Counted from the stretch's first letter, positions 14,891 to 24,115 are shown. The stretch: 34,208 nt of DNA from JBOGJI01 sp050747865 (GCA_050747865.1 JBOGJI010000052.1:1-34208), one strand, 5' to 3'. Numbers and translations: made by a program. Notes: generated by a model from the letters alone, not told the origin.

Positions 14891-17484
14891 GAGCTGGCCA
14901 GGGCCTCCTCGCTGTGGCTCCGCTCTTCGGCTGGTGTCCGTACGGGGTCGCCGAACCCCGCCGCCTCAAGCGCCTCCTCGAGCGCGGCGAGCTCGTCGAG
15001 GTCCGCGGACGCCTGGCGTGGCTCGCGGCGCGCCTCCTCGACGGCCTCCCGATAGATCTCCTCGATGGCTGTCACGTGTTCGGCGAGGGTGGGAATCCGC
15101 GTCTTTCGGGCACTGGCCCGGAGCCGCGCCACGAGCCCCTCCTCCTCGCTCAAGCGCCGCAGGATGGCGGCCAGCTCGTCGGCGCGATCGTGCGTGAAGA
15201 CGAACCCGTTCTCGCCCTCGACAACCGCGTCCGGCAGAGCGCCCATGCGGCTGACGACGACCGGGATGCCGCGCGCCAGCGCCTCCCAGGCGACGAGGCA
15301 GAAGGTCTCCGGCCACTGGGACGGCACGACGACGCAGTCGACGTCGTCGAGCAGCGCCGGCAGCTCCCGCGGCGTGTATTCGCCGAACATCCGGAGCTTG
15401 AGGCCCGGGACGCCGTCGGCGCAGGCATAGAGCTGCGCGGCGGCGCCGTCGTCTCCCACCGGCCCGAAGGTGGTCAGATCCACGGCGCCGATCTCCGCCT
15501 GCCGCAGGGCGTCGAGCAGGACGTCGAGACCCTTGTGCGGCAGCGCGGCGCCGAGAAACGCCAGGGACAGGCGACCCCGCTCTCCGGGCGTCGGCCAGCC
15601 GTTCTCCGCCATGTCGCCGCGTTCGAGCCAGACGCCGTTGGAGACCGCGCGCAGGCGGTCGCGGGGCGCGCCGAGCCGGGCGAAGAAGTCCGCGACATGG
15701 CGAGACGGGCAGACGATGCGGTTGGCGAGGCCGAGCAGGTGCCGGAAGTACAGGGTCCTCAGCGTCCAGCGCTGCATCGCCTGCTCGCCCTCGGAGGCGA
15801 AACAGGTCTCGGCGCACGTGCGCCCTCCGCGCGGCCCGTCGCAGAGCTGATCGCGGTCTGTGCGCAGGATGATCCGGTGGCAGGCGAAGTAGTAGTCGTG
15901 CAGCGTCAGCACCACGGCGGCTCCGCGGTCCCGCGCCACCTTCACGATGCCGGGGGCGAGGTCGAGCACATGATTGACGTGGACGACGTCCGGATCCGTT
16001 TCGGCGAGGACGTGGCGGAACAGCCGTTCGCACGCCGCCCTGTCGCGCAGGAAGCGGCCGCGTCCGATGCGGCCGCCGGTGAGGCGATGGACGGTGCCGC
16101 CCGCGGAGAGAGGCTCGATCCCGCGTCGCAGCGGCCCGTCGTCCGGACGGCGTGCCACGACGTCGACGGCGTGGCCGCGGTCGAGCAGCGACTCCGCCAG
16201 CTTCTCGGTGTAGCGCTCGACGCCGCCCACAGCATCCGGGGGAAAGCGGTGGGCCGTCAGCACGACGCGCAGCGGCGATTCCCTGGCGGACCGCCGGGGC
16301 GAGCGCGGGATGTCGACCCCGGACGCCGTGAGCAGGTCCTGCAGCACGACGTCGTGGGCGAAATATTCGCGCGCGATCTCCCGCGCCGCCGCGCGGTGGC
16401 GCGGATAGTCCGCGTTGATGGCGTCGATGGCGGCGGCGGCCTGGTCGACGGTGGCGAAGGCGAACAGCCCGTCCCCGGTCGGCAGGATGTTCCCGAAGCC
16501 GGTGTCCTGGGTGACGACCGGTCTGCCGGCGGCCAGGTACGTGGCGCTGCGGTCGCTGAACCAGCCGCTGCGCAGGCGCACGTTCTGGTCCTTGGCGACC
16601 GTGAACTCCGCCCGTGAGGTGCCGATGTAGCGGCGGTAGGCATCGATGTCGGAGGAGATCTCCAGGGCGTCGCGCACGCGCCAGCCGTGCCCGACGAGGA
16701 GCCGCCGGTGCTCCTCGGGGCAGCGGGCGAGGGCCAGCTCCAGGGGTTGCGAGGTGCTGCGGGGGAGATCGAGCAGCTTGAGGAACTCGAGGTGCTTGCT
16801 CCACTGGTAGACCTCGCCGTCGAGCCGCAGGTCGCGCTGCTGGGTCCAGTTGGCGACGGTGGTGATCACGGCTCGCTCCGGCTCGTCCTGCTCGTCCCAC
16901 AGCTCGAGGACGACAGGCTGCCGCGTCGGCAGGATGGGGAAGCCCTCGGTGACCGGCAGCAAGCAGTCGCCGCGCCCATAGTTCTCGCCGAAGCTGAAGA
17001 CGGCCGCGTGCGCCCGATAGAAGTCGACGGTGGCGGGCACCCCCCGGTGAAGCTCGACCTCGAGCTGGACGGGGTCGGTGGCCACGCAGACCAGCCGCCG
17101 GCTGTCGCGATGCTCGGCGCGGGGCCGCGTTCCCCCGTGCAGGTTGATGAGCATCTCGGCGGAGTCGTAGAGCTGACGCAGACGGGTCTCGCTCTTCCCG
17201 TAGCAGCGCCCGTCGGAGTCGAGGGCGTGAAAGGCCCAGCGATCCGCGAAGCCGAAGCGCGAGAACGTCCGCTCCAGGAACTCAGCCGCCGCGGCGGCTC
17301 CGCCGTCGCCGGGCTCGCGGATGAAGTGCCGGGGCGCCACCGCGTGCGCCTCGACGTAATAGGCCTCGAAACCCAGCCGCTCGAGGCCGATCAGGTAGTG
17401 GAGCACCTGCCAGATCACGCCGCCGAAAGGCATCGTGGTGAGCTGGCCGAGAACGACGATGCGAGGTCGCCGGGAGACGATCAT
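14881..17484 (-). CDS. Bifunctional glycosyltransferase: CgeB-like domain fused to GT4 domain
   Basis: 867 residues, about twice the length of its paralogues. Residues 1-395 are the fourth CgeB-like unit: WQVLHYLIGLERLGFEAYYV, ITTVANWTQ, RSGWFSDRSATYLAAGRPVV (305-324), TQDTGF. Residues 405-820 are a GT4 glycosyltransferase: LRVVLTAHRFPPDAVGGVERY, VHVNHVLDLAPGI, LTLHDYYFACHR, a Cys cluster (CDGPRGGRTCAETC), ALPHKGLDVLLDAL and PETFCLVAWEALARGIPVV (725-743) holding the ExxxxxxxE pair of GT4 enzymes. Two consecutive sugar transfers by one polypeptide are likely (inference). ATG at 17484 overlaps the ABC exporter stop (ATGA). An acidic helical tail follows the GT4 domain. Confidence 0.88.
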   Translation of the reverse strand: MIVSRRPRIVVLGQLTTMPFGGVIWQVLHYLIGLERLGFEAYYVEAHAVAPRHFIREPGDGGAAAAAEFLERTFSRFGFADRWAFHALDSDGRCYGKSETRLRQLYDSAEMLINLHGGTRPRAEHRDSRRLVCVATDPVQLEVELHRGVPATVDFYRAHAAVFSFGENYGRGDCLLPVTEGFPILPTRQPVVLELWDEQDEPERAVITTVANWTQQRDLRLDGEVYQWSKHLEFLKLLDLPRSTSQPLELALARCPEEHRRLLVGHGWRVRDALEISSDIDAYRRYIGTSRAEFTVAKDQNVRLRSGWFSDRSATYLAAGRPVVTQDTGFGNILPTGDGLFAFATVDQAAAAIDAINADYPRHRAAAREIAREYFAHDVVLQDLLTASGVDIPRSPRRSARESPLRVVLTAHRFPPDAVGGVERYTEKLAESLLDRGHAVDVVARRPDDGPLRRGIEPLSAGGTVHRLTGGRIGRGRFLRDRAACERLFRHVLAETDPDVVHVNHVLDLAPGIVKVARDRGAAVVLTLHDYYFACHRIILRTDRDQLCDGPRGGRTCAETCFASEGEQAMQRWTLRTLYFRHLLGLANRIVCPSRHVADFFARLGAPRDRLRAVSNGVWLERGDMAENGWPTPGERGRLSLAFLGAALPHKGLDVLLDALRQAEIGAVDLTTFGPVGDDGAAAQLYACADGVPGLKLRMFGEYTPRELPALLDDVDCVVVPSQWPETFCLVAWEALARGIPVVVSRMGALPDAVVEGENGFVFTHDRADELAAILRRLSEEEGLVARLRASARKTRIPTLAEHVTAIEEIYREAVEEARREPRQASADLDELAALEEALEAAGFGDPVRTPAEERSHSEEALASSWR

Positions 17485-19328
17485 GCCGACTTGCCTCCGA
17501 CGCTCCGCAGTCGATCCCGGGAGGCCGCGGCCTGGTCCGCGGCCTGTTCGAGCCCTGTGGCCGGGCCCAGCACCTGCAGCTCGTAGAGCTGGCTGTAGAG
17601 ACCCTTGCGCGCCATCAGCTCGTCGTGCGTTCCTTGCCCGACGATGCGCCCGCCGGCCATCACCAGGATCCGATCGGCGTTGCGCAGCGTCGACAGGCGG
17701 TGCGCGATCAGGAACGTCGTTCGCCCGGCCATCAGGCGCTCGAGCGCGTCCAGGATGTCCTTCTCGGTGCGCGAGTCGACGGACGAGGTCGGCTCGTCGA
17801 GGATCAGGATCGGCGAGTCCTTGAGCAGGGCGCGGGCGATGGAGATGCGCTGCCGCTCGCCGCCGGAAAGTTGCGCCCCCCGTTCCCCGAGCTCGGTCTG
17901 GTATTTCTGCGGCAGCCGCATGATGAACTGGTGAGCGTTGGCGGCCTCGGCGGCGGCGACGACCTCCTCACGCGTCGCTTCGAGCCGCCCGTAGCGGATG
18001 TTGTCCTCGATCGAACCGGAGAACAGGAGAGGCTCCTGCAGGACGATGGCGATCTGCCGGCGCAGCGACGCGAGGGTGAGGCGGCGAACGTCCTGGCCGT
18101 CGATCAGGATCCGGCCTTCGCGCGGCTCGTAGAAGCGCGGGATGAGGCTGACCAGCGTCGACTTGCCGGCGCCGGTCGGACCAACGATGCCGATCACCTG
18201 CCCCGGGGCGACCTCGAAGCTGATGTCCTCGAGGGTCTGTCGGCGATTCTCGTAGCTGAAGTGCACGCCCTCGAAGGCGACCCGGCCGCGTGCCCGCGCG
18301 ATGGACACGGCGTCCGGAGCGTCCTGGATCTCCGGCTCCTTGTCGAGCAGGTTGAACGCGATCTCCAGGCTGGTGAAGCGGTCCTGGAACGAGCCGATCG
18401 TGGTGCTGACCTGCTCCAGCGGCTTGTAGATCGAGGCGACGTAGAAGATGACGACCAGCAGCTCGCCGCCGGTCATCCGCCCGCGCAGGATCTGGTAGAC
18501 GCCGAACCCGAGCACCAGGGCGGTGCCGGCGGCGGTCGTGGTGTTGACGACCAGGGAGAACACGGTCTGGCGCACCGTCACCTTCACCCGTTCGTCGATC
18601 GCGCGCTTGCCCTGCTCGCGGAACCGGCGGTGCTGGTGCGCCTCACGTCCGAAGGCCGCGATCACCCGGATCATCGACATCGCCTCGTGGACGATCGACA
18701 GCGACTCGCCCTCGAGCCGCTTGACCTTGCGCAGGCGCGCCTGGATGTGCTTCACGTAGTAGCCGACGGAGTAGTAGAGAAAGGGCACGACGACCAGCGA
18801 CAGGAACGCCAGTGGGGCGTTGATCGCGACCGTGATCCACAACATGCCGATGAGGGTCAGCAGGCTGAGCGCCAGCGGCTGCAGGGACATGACCAGACCG
18901 GCGGCGTTGTCGGCCTGGAAGTTGATGGCGAAGATCAGCCCTCCCGACTTGCGGCGGTCGTGGAAGGCCATCGACAGGCGCTGCGCGTGCTGGAAGAGGT
19001 CGCTGCGGAAGTTGAGGATCATTCCCTGGGAGAGCCGGGTGTCCACCTGGCTGCTCAGGACCTTGAGCGCGTTGGTCAGCACGGTCAGGCCGAAACCGCC
19101 AAGGACGACGACGAGCAGGAGCAAAAACTTCCGTTCCGTCAGCGGCCGCAGCATCGGCTCGACGACGGCGGGCAGCGGATGGTTGCCGAGGACGCTGTCG
19201 AAGAGGATCTTGAGCGGCCACGGCGCCAGCAGCCCGAGAGCGGCGACCAGGACGGTCATCACCGCGGAGACCGCGGCCATGTGCCGGAACGGCTTGACAT
19301 AGCGGAGAACGCGGAGGATGTATCGCAT
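17481..19328 (-). CDS. ABC exporter, fused membrane and ATPase domains (MsbA/PglK type)
   Basis: 615 residues. Residues 1-330 hold the transmembrane domain, with about six hydrophobic segments (for example 17-43, 66-90, 150-195, 255-300). Residues 347-590 form the nucleotide-binding domain: Walker A GPTGAGKS (383-390), Q-loop QEPLLFSGSI, signature LSGGERQ (487-493), Walker B ILILDEP (507-513) and H-loop AHRLST (His543). It would work as a homodimer in the inner membrane. This architecture exports lipid A, lipid-linked oligosaccharides, peptides or drugs. The surrounding glycosyltransferases make a lipid-linked glycan the likely cargo (inference). It starts 2 bases after the upstream stop. Confidence 0.92.
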   Translation of the reverse strand: MRYILRVLRYVKPFRHMAAVSAVMTVLVAALGLLAPWPLKILFDSVLGNHPLPAVVEPMLRPLTERKFLLLLVVVLGGFGLTVLTNALKVLSSQVDTRLSQGMILNFRSDLFQHAQRLSMAFHDRRKSGGLIFAINFQADNAAGLVMSLQPLALSLLTLIGMLWITVAINAPLAFLSLVVVPFLYYSVGYYVKHIQARLRKVKRLEGESLSIVHEAMSMIRVIAAFGREAHQHRRFREQGKRAIDERVKVTVRQTVFSLVVNTTTAAGTALVLGFGVYQILRGRMTGGELLVVIFYVASIYKPLEQVSTTIGSFQDRFTSLEIAFNLLDKEPEIQDAPDAVSIARARGRVAFEGVHFSYENRRQTLEDISFEVAPGQVIGIVGPTGAGKSTLVSLIPRFYEPREGRILIDGQDVRRLTLASLRRQIAIVLQEPLLFSGSIEDNIRYGRLEATREEVVAAAEAANAHQFIMRLPQKYQTELGERGAQLSGGERQRISIARALLKDSPILILDEPTSSVDSRTEKDILDALERLMAGRTTFLIAHRLSTLRNADRILVMAGGRIVGQGTHDELMARKGLYSQLYELQVLGPATGLEQAADQAAASRDRLRSVGGKSA

Positions 19329-19330
19329 GG

Positions 19331-22000
19331 CTAGCGGACGGCCTCGGCCCGGGCGCCGGAGCGGAGCACGCGAGGGGCGCGGCCGTCGTCGAGCACCATC
19401 GCGTCCTCACGGCGCTCGCCGCGGAGCTGCTTGAGGACCAGGGCCACGGTAGACCCCGACTGCCGCCCGACCTGGACCACGAAGATGCCCGCGATCAGCG
19501 CCAGGATGCCGCCGGCGAGCCATGCGCCGTCGACCGCAGCGACCACCGCCAGCAGCGCGGGCAAGCCGCCGAGCAGCCAGCCCAGGCGGGCGGCCAGCGG
19601 GTGCGGCCAGACGCGGAAGCGCACGAGCTGGCGCCCGCCGCCGTGCTCCTCGATGCACATGCGCAGCCTGGCGACACCGCAGGCGCCGTCGCGCACCTGC
19701 AGATCCCAGCGGTCGTACGGTCCTCCCCGCAGTACCACGGCGCGCTGGCGCTTGAGCCGCTCTTCGAGCGTCTGCAGCCAGTCGGCGGTGTCGCGCCAGC
19801 GCTCGCTCCAGATACGGACCTGGCGCGGCCAGGGGAAGGTCAAGTCGGAGATGCGGCGGAAACGCCACGGCGTCAGGCCGTGCGCGAAGCGCCCGCGCAG
19901 CCGGGCGGCCGGCTGGGCGAGATAGAAAAAGGCGGTCCACAGGCGCCGGCGCCAGAAGACCCGACGGCTCGGGGCGGCCTCGGCGAAGCGCGCCATGGCG
20001 CTGCCGCGCACCGCTCTCCACAGCGACGCGCCGGCGGCGAGCAGGAGGAGCGGCAGCGCCAGCAAGGCGGGCGGCCAAAGCCAGCCGAGCAGGGACAGCG
20101 CGGCGAGCGCGGAGAGCACCAGGTACCATTCGGGCGCCGCCGCCAGCGAGTTGAGTACGTCGCGCCGCGGATGACGAGACTGGAAAGGAGCCGTGCCCCA
20201 GGTGCCGTGGTAGACCCGGCTCCCCTTGAGCAGCGCGTAGAGCAGCGGCTGGGCGTAGATCCGGCCGGCCCACGACACCTGCCCCGCGGAGTTGTACTTC
20301 TCAGGCCACTTGGCCTCCAGCAGCGCCTCGGCGCGCCCGTACCCGCGCTGCTGCCGCCAGTAGTCCTTGAGCGATTTCCGCTGATGGTGCCAGACCACTG
20401 CCGAGGGGCTGAACGCCAGCTTCCAGCCGCGCGCCTGGATGCGCCAGCAGACGTCGACGTCGTCGCCGGCGACGCGGAACGTGGGGTCGAAGCCGCCGAT
20501 CGCCTCCAGGGCCTCCTTGCGAAACGCCATGTTGACGCCGGGGATGTGCTCCGCTTCGCGGTCCGAGAGCAGCACGTGGATCGGGCCGCCCGGGGCGTTG
20601 GCCACGCATTCTGCGAGCTCGCCGTCGGCGCGGCACGGCAGATTGGGCCCACCGACCCCGACAACGTTGTTTCTCGAGGCCTCGCGCAAGCGCTCGGCAT
20701 CGTCCTCGCTGTCGCGCAGCGTCTCGCAGAGGTAGTGCAGCCAGTGGGGATCCGGTCGCGCGTCGGCGTCGATGTAGGCGACGATCTCCCCCGACGCCGC
20801 GGCGAGCCCGGTGTTGCGGGCCGCGCTCAGGCCGCGGTTCGGGGTGCGGATCAACCGGCAGGGGTAGCGAGCCGCGATCTGCGCTGAGCCGTCGGTCGAC
20901 CCGTCGTCGACCACGACCACCTCGTAGTCCGGGTACTCCAGGGCCGTCAGGCCGTCGAGGCAGTCCTCGAGGGTCTCCTCGCCGTTGTACACGCACACCA
21001 CGACAGAGACGCGCGGCCAGCGGGTCGCCGGCGCGAACGGCGTCTCGGCGAAGGCGCGGCGCACGATCGGCAGCGCCACCTTCGGCACGCGGCCGCGATC
21101 GGTGAGCCCGAAATCCCAATCGCGGACGTCCTGGTCGCCGCGGTGCCACTCGTCGGTCCACGAGAAGACGAAAGCGCCGGCGCAGCCGCCGGCGAACGCC
21201 CGCTGGACCTGCTCATGAAGCGACCGCGCCTGGCCGTGCTCGCCGTTGCGGCGGCTGTCGAGACCGATCTCGCCGAGCAGCAGCGGGCGCTCGCCAGCCA
21301 GGTTCTGCAGACGCGCGAGGTACTGGCGCAGCCGGTCGGCCTGCTCAAGATAGACGTTGAAGCAGACGACGTCGAGGAACGGCAGGTCGAGATACTCCGT
21401 CGACGGGAAGTTGCCGTAGGTGACGAGCCCTTCCGGGTCGACCTCCTTGGCGATGTCGTAGAGGCGGTGAATGTGGCGCTCGATGCGGCGGTAGCCGACC
21501 CAGCGCACGATCGAGGGCGGGATCTCGTTGCCGACCGCGTAGCAGAGCACCGCGGGGTGTCCGGCGCAGGCCTCGACACCGGAGCGCACGCGCTCCTCGA
21601 TCGTCCGCACCCGCCGCGGCTCGTCGAGAAAAGCGATGTGCTGTTCCCAGGGGATCCCCACCATCACCCACAGCCCCTGGCTGGCGGCCTGGTCGAGCAA
21701 CCAGGGAGGCGGCACCGAGTAGACGCGCACGGCGTTCAGGCCGTTGGCCGCCATCTGGGCCAGATCCCGGGCGACGACGTCGGGGGAGGGGAAGGCGGGA
21801 TCGCGGCCGGCCCGCTGCGGCCGGAAGGTCCCGTAGGTGACGCCGCGGATGTAGAGCTTCTCGTCGCCGGCGAGGAAAAATTTTCCGGCGACCCTCGGGC
21901 GCGGCAAGACGCCGTGGACCGTGTCGCTGACCGCGATGATCTCGGTGGACGCCTCGCCGGGCGGGCGAGGATGATGCAGCACTTGCGTACTCTGCGGCAC
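19331..22000 (-). CDS. Membrane fusion protein: TIM-barrel glycoside hydrolase-like domain plus GT2 glycosyltransferase
   Basis: 889 residues. Residues ~38-320 are a GH2/GH5-type (clan A-like) TIM barrel: FFLAGDEKLYIRGVTYGTF, NGLNAVRVYS, the acid/base candidate in AVGNEIPPS (Glu159) and the nucleophile candidate in LLLGEIGLDS (Glu244), so both catalytic positions are kept. Residues ~328-560 form a GT2 domain: VSVVVCVYNGEETLEDCL, VVVVDDGSTDGS, DADARPD (DxD at 411-413), GDDVDVCWRI and the QQRGYGRAE helix. Two hydrophobic regions follow (625-661 and 805-845), so the protein is probably inner-membrane. It heads the glycan operon. The GTG at 22000 has only a weak Shine-Dalgarno sequence; GTG at codon 7 is an alternative. 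Confidence 0.87.
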   Translation of the reverse strand: MPQSTQVLHHPRPPGEASTEIIAVSDTVHGVLPRPRVAGKFFLAGDEKLYIRGVTYGTFRPQRAGRDPAFPSPDVVARDLAQMAANGLNAVRVYSVPPPWLLDQAASQGLWVMVGIPWEQHIAFLDEPRRVRTIEERVRSGVEACAGHPAVLCYAVGNEIPPSIVRWVGYRRIERHIHRLYDIAKEVDPEGLVTYGNFPSTEYLDLPFLDVVCFNVYLEQADRLRQYLARLQNLAGERPLLLGEIGLDSRRNGEHGQARSLHEQVQRAFAGGCAGAFVFSWTDEWHRGDQDVRDWDFGLTDRGRVPKVALPIVRRAFAETPFAPATRWPRVSVVVCVYNGEETLEDCLDGLTALEYPDYEVVVVDDGSTDGSAQIAARYPCRLIRTPNRGLSAARNTGLAAASGEIVAYIDADARPDPHWLHYLCETLRDSEDDAERLREASRNNVVGVGGPNLPCRADGELAECVANAPGGPIHVLLSDREAEHIPGVNMAFRKEALEAIGGFDPTFRVAGDDVDVCWRIQARGWKLAFSPSAVVWHHQRKSLKDYWRQQRGYGRAEALLEAKWPEKYNSAGQVSWAGRIYAQPLLYALLKGSRVYHGTWGTAPFQSRHPRRDVLNSLAAAPEWYLVLSALAALSLLGWLWPPALLALPLLLLAAGASLWRAVRGSAMARFAEAAPSRRVFWRRRLWTAFFYLAQPAARLRGRFAHGLTPWRFRRISDLTFPWPRQVRIWSERWRDTADWLQTLEERLKRQRAVVLRGGPYDRWDLQVRDGACGVARLRMCIEEHGGGRQLVRFRVWPHPLAARLGWLLGGLPALLAVVAAVDGAWLAGGILALIAGIFVVQVGRQSGSTVALVLKQLRGERREDAMVLDDGRAPRVLRSGARAEAVR

Positions 22001-22148
22001 GTTACTGTTCCGGTCCCCCCGACCTCGGGGACGCGGACGACCATGACCCCGGCAGCTTCACGTCCCCGTGGCGAGGCGCGTAGAGGGGCAAAGGACATGC
22101 CATGTTCGGCGGCGGGGAACGGGCCCATCTGATACGCTCCCCGCGTTC
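22001..22148. promoter_or_regulatory. Divergent intergenic region between the glycan operon and hflK
   Basis: This is the only divergent gap flanking the glycan operon, so promoters for both directions should lie here or just inside the flanking genes. I see no convincing -35/-10 pair. GATACG at 22131-22136, 12 bases before the hflK ATG, is at best a weak -10. Neither start codon has a strong Shine-Dalgarno sequence. Confidence 0.4.
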
Positions 22149-23183
22149 ATGGCGATCAACGGACGCAGGGGTCCAACGGTGATCCAGTTCCCGAGACTCG
22201 GGCGCTGGCGGCTGCCGCAGGGCAACTGGCTGGGCTGGGCCGCGGTCGCTCTGGCGGCGCTGGTCCTGATCTTCAGCGCGGCCTACACGGTGCAGCCGGA
22301 GGAGGCCGGAGTCGTACAGCGCTTCGGCGAGTTCGTGCGGCAGACCGGTCCCGGGTTCCACCTCAAGCTCCCGTTCGGCATCGAGCGCGTGACCAAAGTG
22401 CCGGTGCAGCGCCAGCTCAAGCAGGAGTTCGGGTTCCATACGGAGCGCGTGGGTGTGCGGAGCGAATACGGAAGGACCGAGGAAGAGCTGGCCGCGGCGC
22501 ACATGCTCACCGGGGACCTCAACGCGGCGGTGGTGGAGTGGGTGGTGCAGTACCGCGTCGTCGACCCGATGCGCTTCCTCTTCCGGGTCCGCAACGTGGA
22601 GGACACCTTGCGCGACATCAGCGAGGCGGTCATGCGCCGGGTGGTGGGCGACCGCACGGTCAGCGAGGTCCTCACCGTCGGGCGGCAGGAGATCTCCGTG
22701 CTCGCAGAGCAGGAGCTGCAAGCTCTGTGCGATCAGTACCAGACCGGGCTGCGCATCGAGCAGGTCGTGCTCCAGGACGTCAACCCGCCCGACGCGGTCA
22801 AGGACTCCTTCAACGAGGTCAACCGCGCGCAGCAGGAGCGCGAGCGGCTGATCAACGAGGCGGAAGCACAATACAACCGCCTCGTCCCACGCGCCGAGGG
22901 AGAGGCCCAGAAGACGATCGAATCGGCGGAAGGTTACGCCGTGCAACGGGTCAACCGGGCCACCGGCGAGGCGGCTCGCTTCACCGCGCTCCTGGCAGAA
23001 TACGAGCGCGCCCCGGAAGTGACCCGGCGGCGTCTCTATCTCGAGACCATGGCCGAGATCCTCCCCAAGGTAGGACGCAAGGTGGTCGTCGACGAGGCCG
23101 TGGAAGGACTGCTGCCGCTCCTGGACCTGACGCCGCAATTGCGCCGAACGGAGCCGCCCCAGGCGGGAGGGGACTCCCCATGA
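22149..23183 (+). CDS. hflK: HflK-like SPFH-domain membrane protein, modulator of FtsH
   Basis: 344 residues. A transmembrane helix (about 27-47, WLGWAAVALAALVLIFSAAY) is followed by the SPFH/band 7 domain (QPEEAGVVQRFGEFVRQTGPGFHLKLPFGIE, cut here across about 49-79; then YRVVDPMRFLFRVRN and EAVMRRVVGDRTVSEVLTVG). A charged coiled coil comes next (about 215-290: RAQQERERLINEAEAQYN, AEGEAQKTIESAEGYA). HflK and HflC form a cage around the FtsH protease in the inner membrane and restrict its access to membrane substrates. It lacks the long Gly-rich N-terminus of the E. coli protein. The ATG at 22149 is chosen because homology begins there; there is no Shine-Dalgarno sequence. hflC overlaps it by 4 bases. 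Confidence 0.9.
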   Translation: MAINGRRGPTVIQFPRLGRWRLPQGNWLGWAAVALAALVLIFSAAYTVQPEEAGVVQRFGEFVRQTGPGFHLKLPFGIERVTKVPVQRQLKQEFGFHTERVGVRSEYGRTEEELAAAHMLTGDLNAAVVEWVVQYRVVDPMRFLFRVRNVEDTLRDISEAVMRRVVGDRTVSEVLTVGRQEISVLAEQELQALCDQYQTGLRIEQVVLQDVNPPDAVKDSFNEVNRAQQERERLINEAEAQYNRLVPRAEGEAQKTIESAEGYAVQRVNRATGEAARFTALLAEYERAPEVTRRRLYLETMAEILPKVGRKVVVDEAVEGLLPLLDLTPQLRRTEPPQAGGDSP

Positions 23184-24115
23184 GCCGTGCGCTGATCGCG
23201 GCGCTCGCGCTGATCGCGGCGTCGCTGTTGTGGACCGCCGCCTATACGGTGCCGGAGACCGAGCAAGTCATCATCACGCAGTTCGGCAAGCCCGTCGGCG
23301 ATCCGATCACCGAGCCGGGGCTGCATTTCAAGATCCCGCTCATCCAACAGATCCATCGTTTTGACAAGCGCTTCCTGGAATGGGACGGAGATCCCAACCA
23401 GCTCCCGACCCGTGACAAGCGGTTCATCTGGATCAACACCTTCGCCCGCTGGCGGATCTCCGACCCCTTGGTCTTCTTTCAGCGGCTGAGGGACGAGGCC
23501 GGCGCACAGTCGCGCCTCGACGACATCCTGGACGGCAAGACCCGCGACGCCATCGCCAATCACGACCTGGTCGAGCTGGTGCGCAGCTCGAATCGTGAGC
23601 CCCTGGCTTCGGAGGAGTCGCCCGAGGACGAGGTGGAGTTCCAGGAGATCCGGTTCGGGCGGGACAAGATCCGCCGGGAGGTCCTCCAGGCCGCCCGCGA
23701 GAGCGCGACGGATCTGGGGCTCGAGATCCTCGATGTGCAGCTCAAGCGTCTCGACTACGTCGAGCAGGTGCGGCAGCAGGTCTACGATCGCATGGTCGCC
23801 GAGCGCCTGCGCATCGCCGAGCGCTACCGCTCCGAAGGACAGGGCGAGGCCAGCCGCATCCTGGGACAGATGGATCGGGAGCTGAAGCGCGTCCAGTCGG
23901 AGGCGTTCCGCGAAGCCGAGGAGATCCGTGGAGACGCCGACGCGGAGGCGACGCGGATCTACGCCGAGGCCTACGACCGCTCGCCGGCGGCGCGCCAGTT
24001 CTACGCCTTCCTCAAGTCGCTGGAGACACTGCCGGCCAGCGTCGACGAGCGGACCACGGTCGTGCTCTCCACCGACGGCGAGCTCTACCGCTACCTGGAA
24101 GACACGAACCCATAG
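23180..24115 (+). CDS. hflC: HflC-like SPFH-domain membrane protein
   Basis: 311 residues. An N-terminal membrane segment (3-21, RALIAALALIAASLLWTAA) is followed by the SPFH domain: VPETEQVIITQFGKPVGDPI, EPGLHFKIPLIQQIHRFDKR, WDGDPNQLPTRDKRFIWINT, ARWRISDPLVFFQ. The coiled coil has RIAERYRSEGQGEASRI and DADAEATRIYAEAYDRSPAA, and YAFLKSLETL plus VVLSTDGELYRYL close the protein, all typical of HflC. It partners HflK in regulating FtsH. ATG at 23180 overlaps the hflK stop (ATGA), with GGGAGGGGA about 8 bases upstream. The TAG stop shares its last base with the GTG of the next gene. Confidence 0.93.
   Translation: MSRALIAALALIAASLLWTAAYTVPETEQVIITQFGKPVGDPITEPGLHFKIPLIQQIHRFDKRFLEWDGDPNQLPTRDKRFIWINTFARWRISDPLVFFQRLRDEAGAQSRLDDILDGKTRDAIANHDLVELVRSSNREPLASEESPEDEVEFQEIRFGRDKIRREVLQAARESATDLGLEILDVQLKRLDYVEQVRQQVYDRMVAERLRIAERYRSEGQGEASRILGQMDRELKRVQSEAFREAEEIRGDADAEATRIYAEAYDRSPAARQFYAFLKSLETLPASVDERTTVVLSTDGELYRYLEDTNP

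Noticed and set aside
17625..19334. Plus-strand open frame of about 570 codons opposite the ABC exporter
   Set aside because: It mirrors the exporter codons on the other strand; all ABC motifs are on the minus strand.
22131..22136. GATACG as the hflK -10 element
   Set aside because: Only three of six bases match the consensus and no -35 is present, so it is mentioned only within the intergenic entry.
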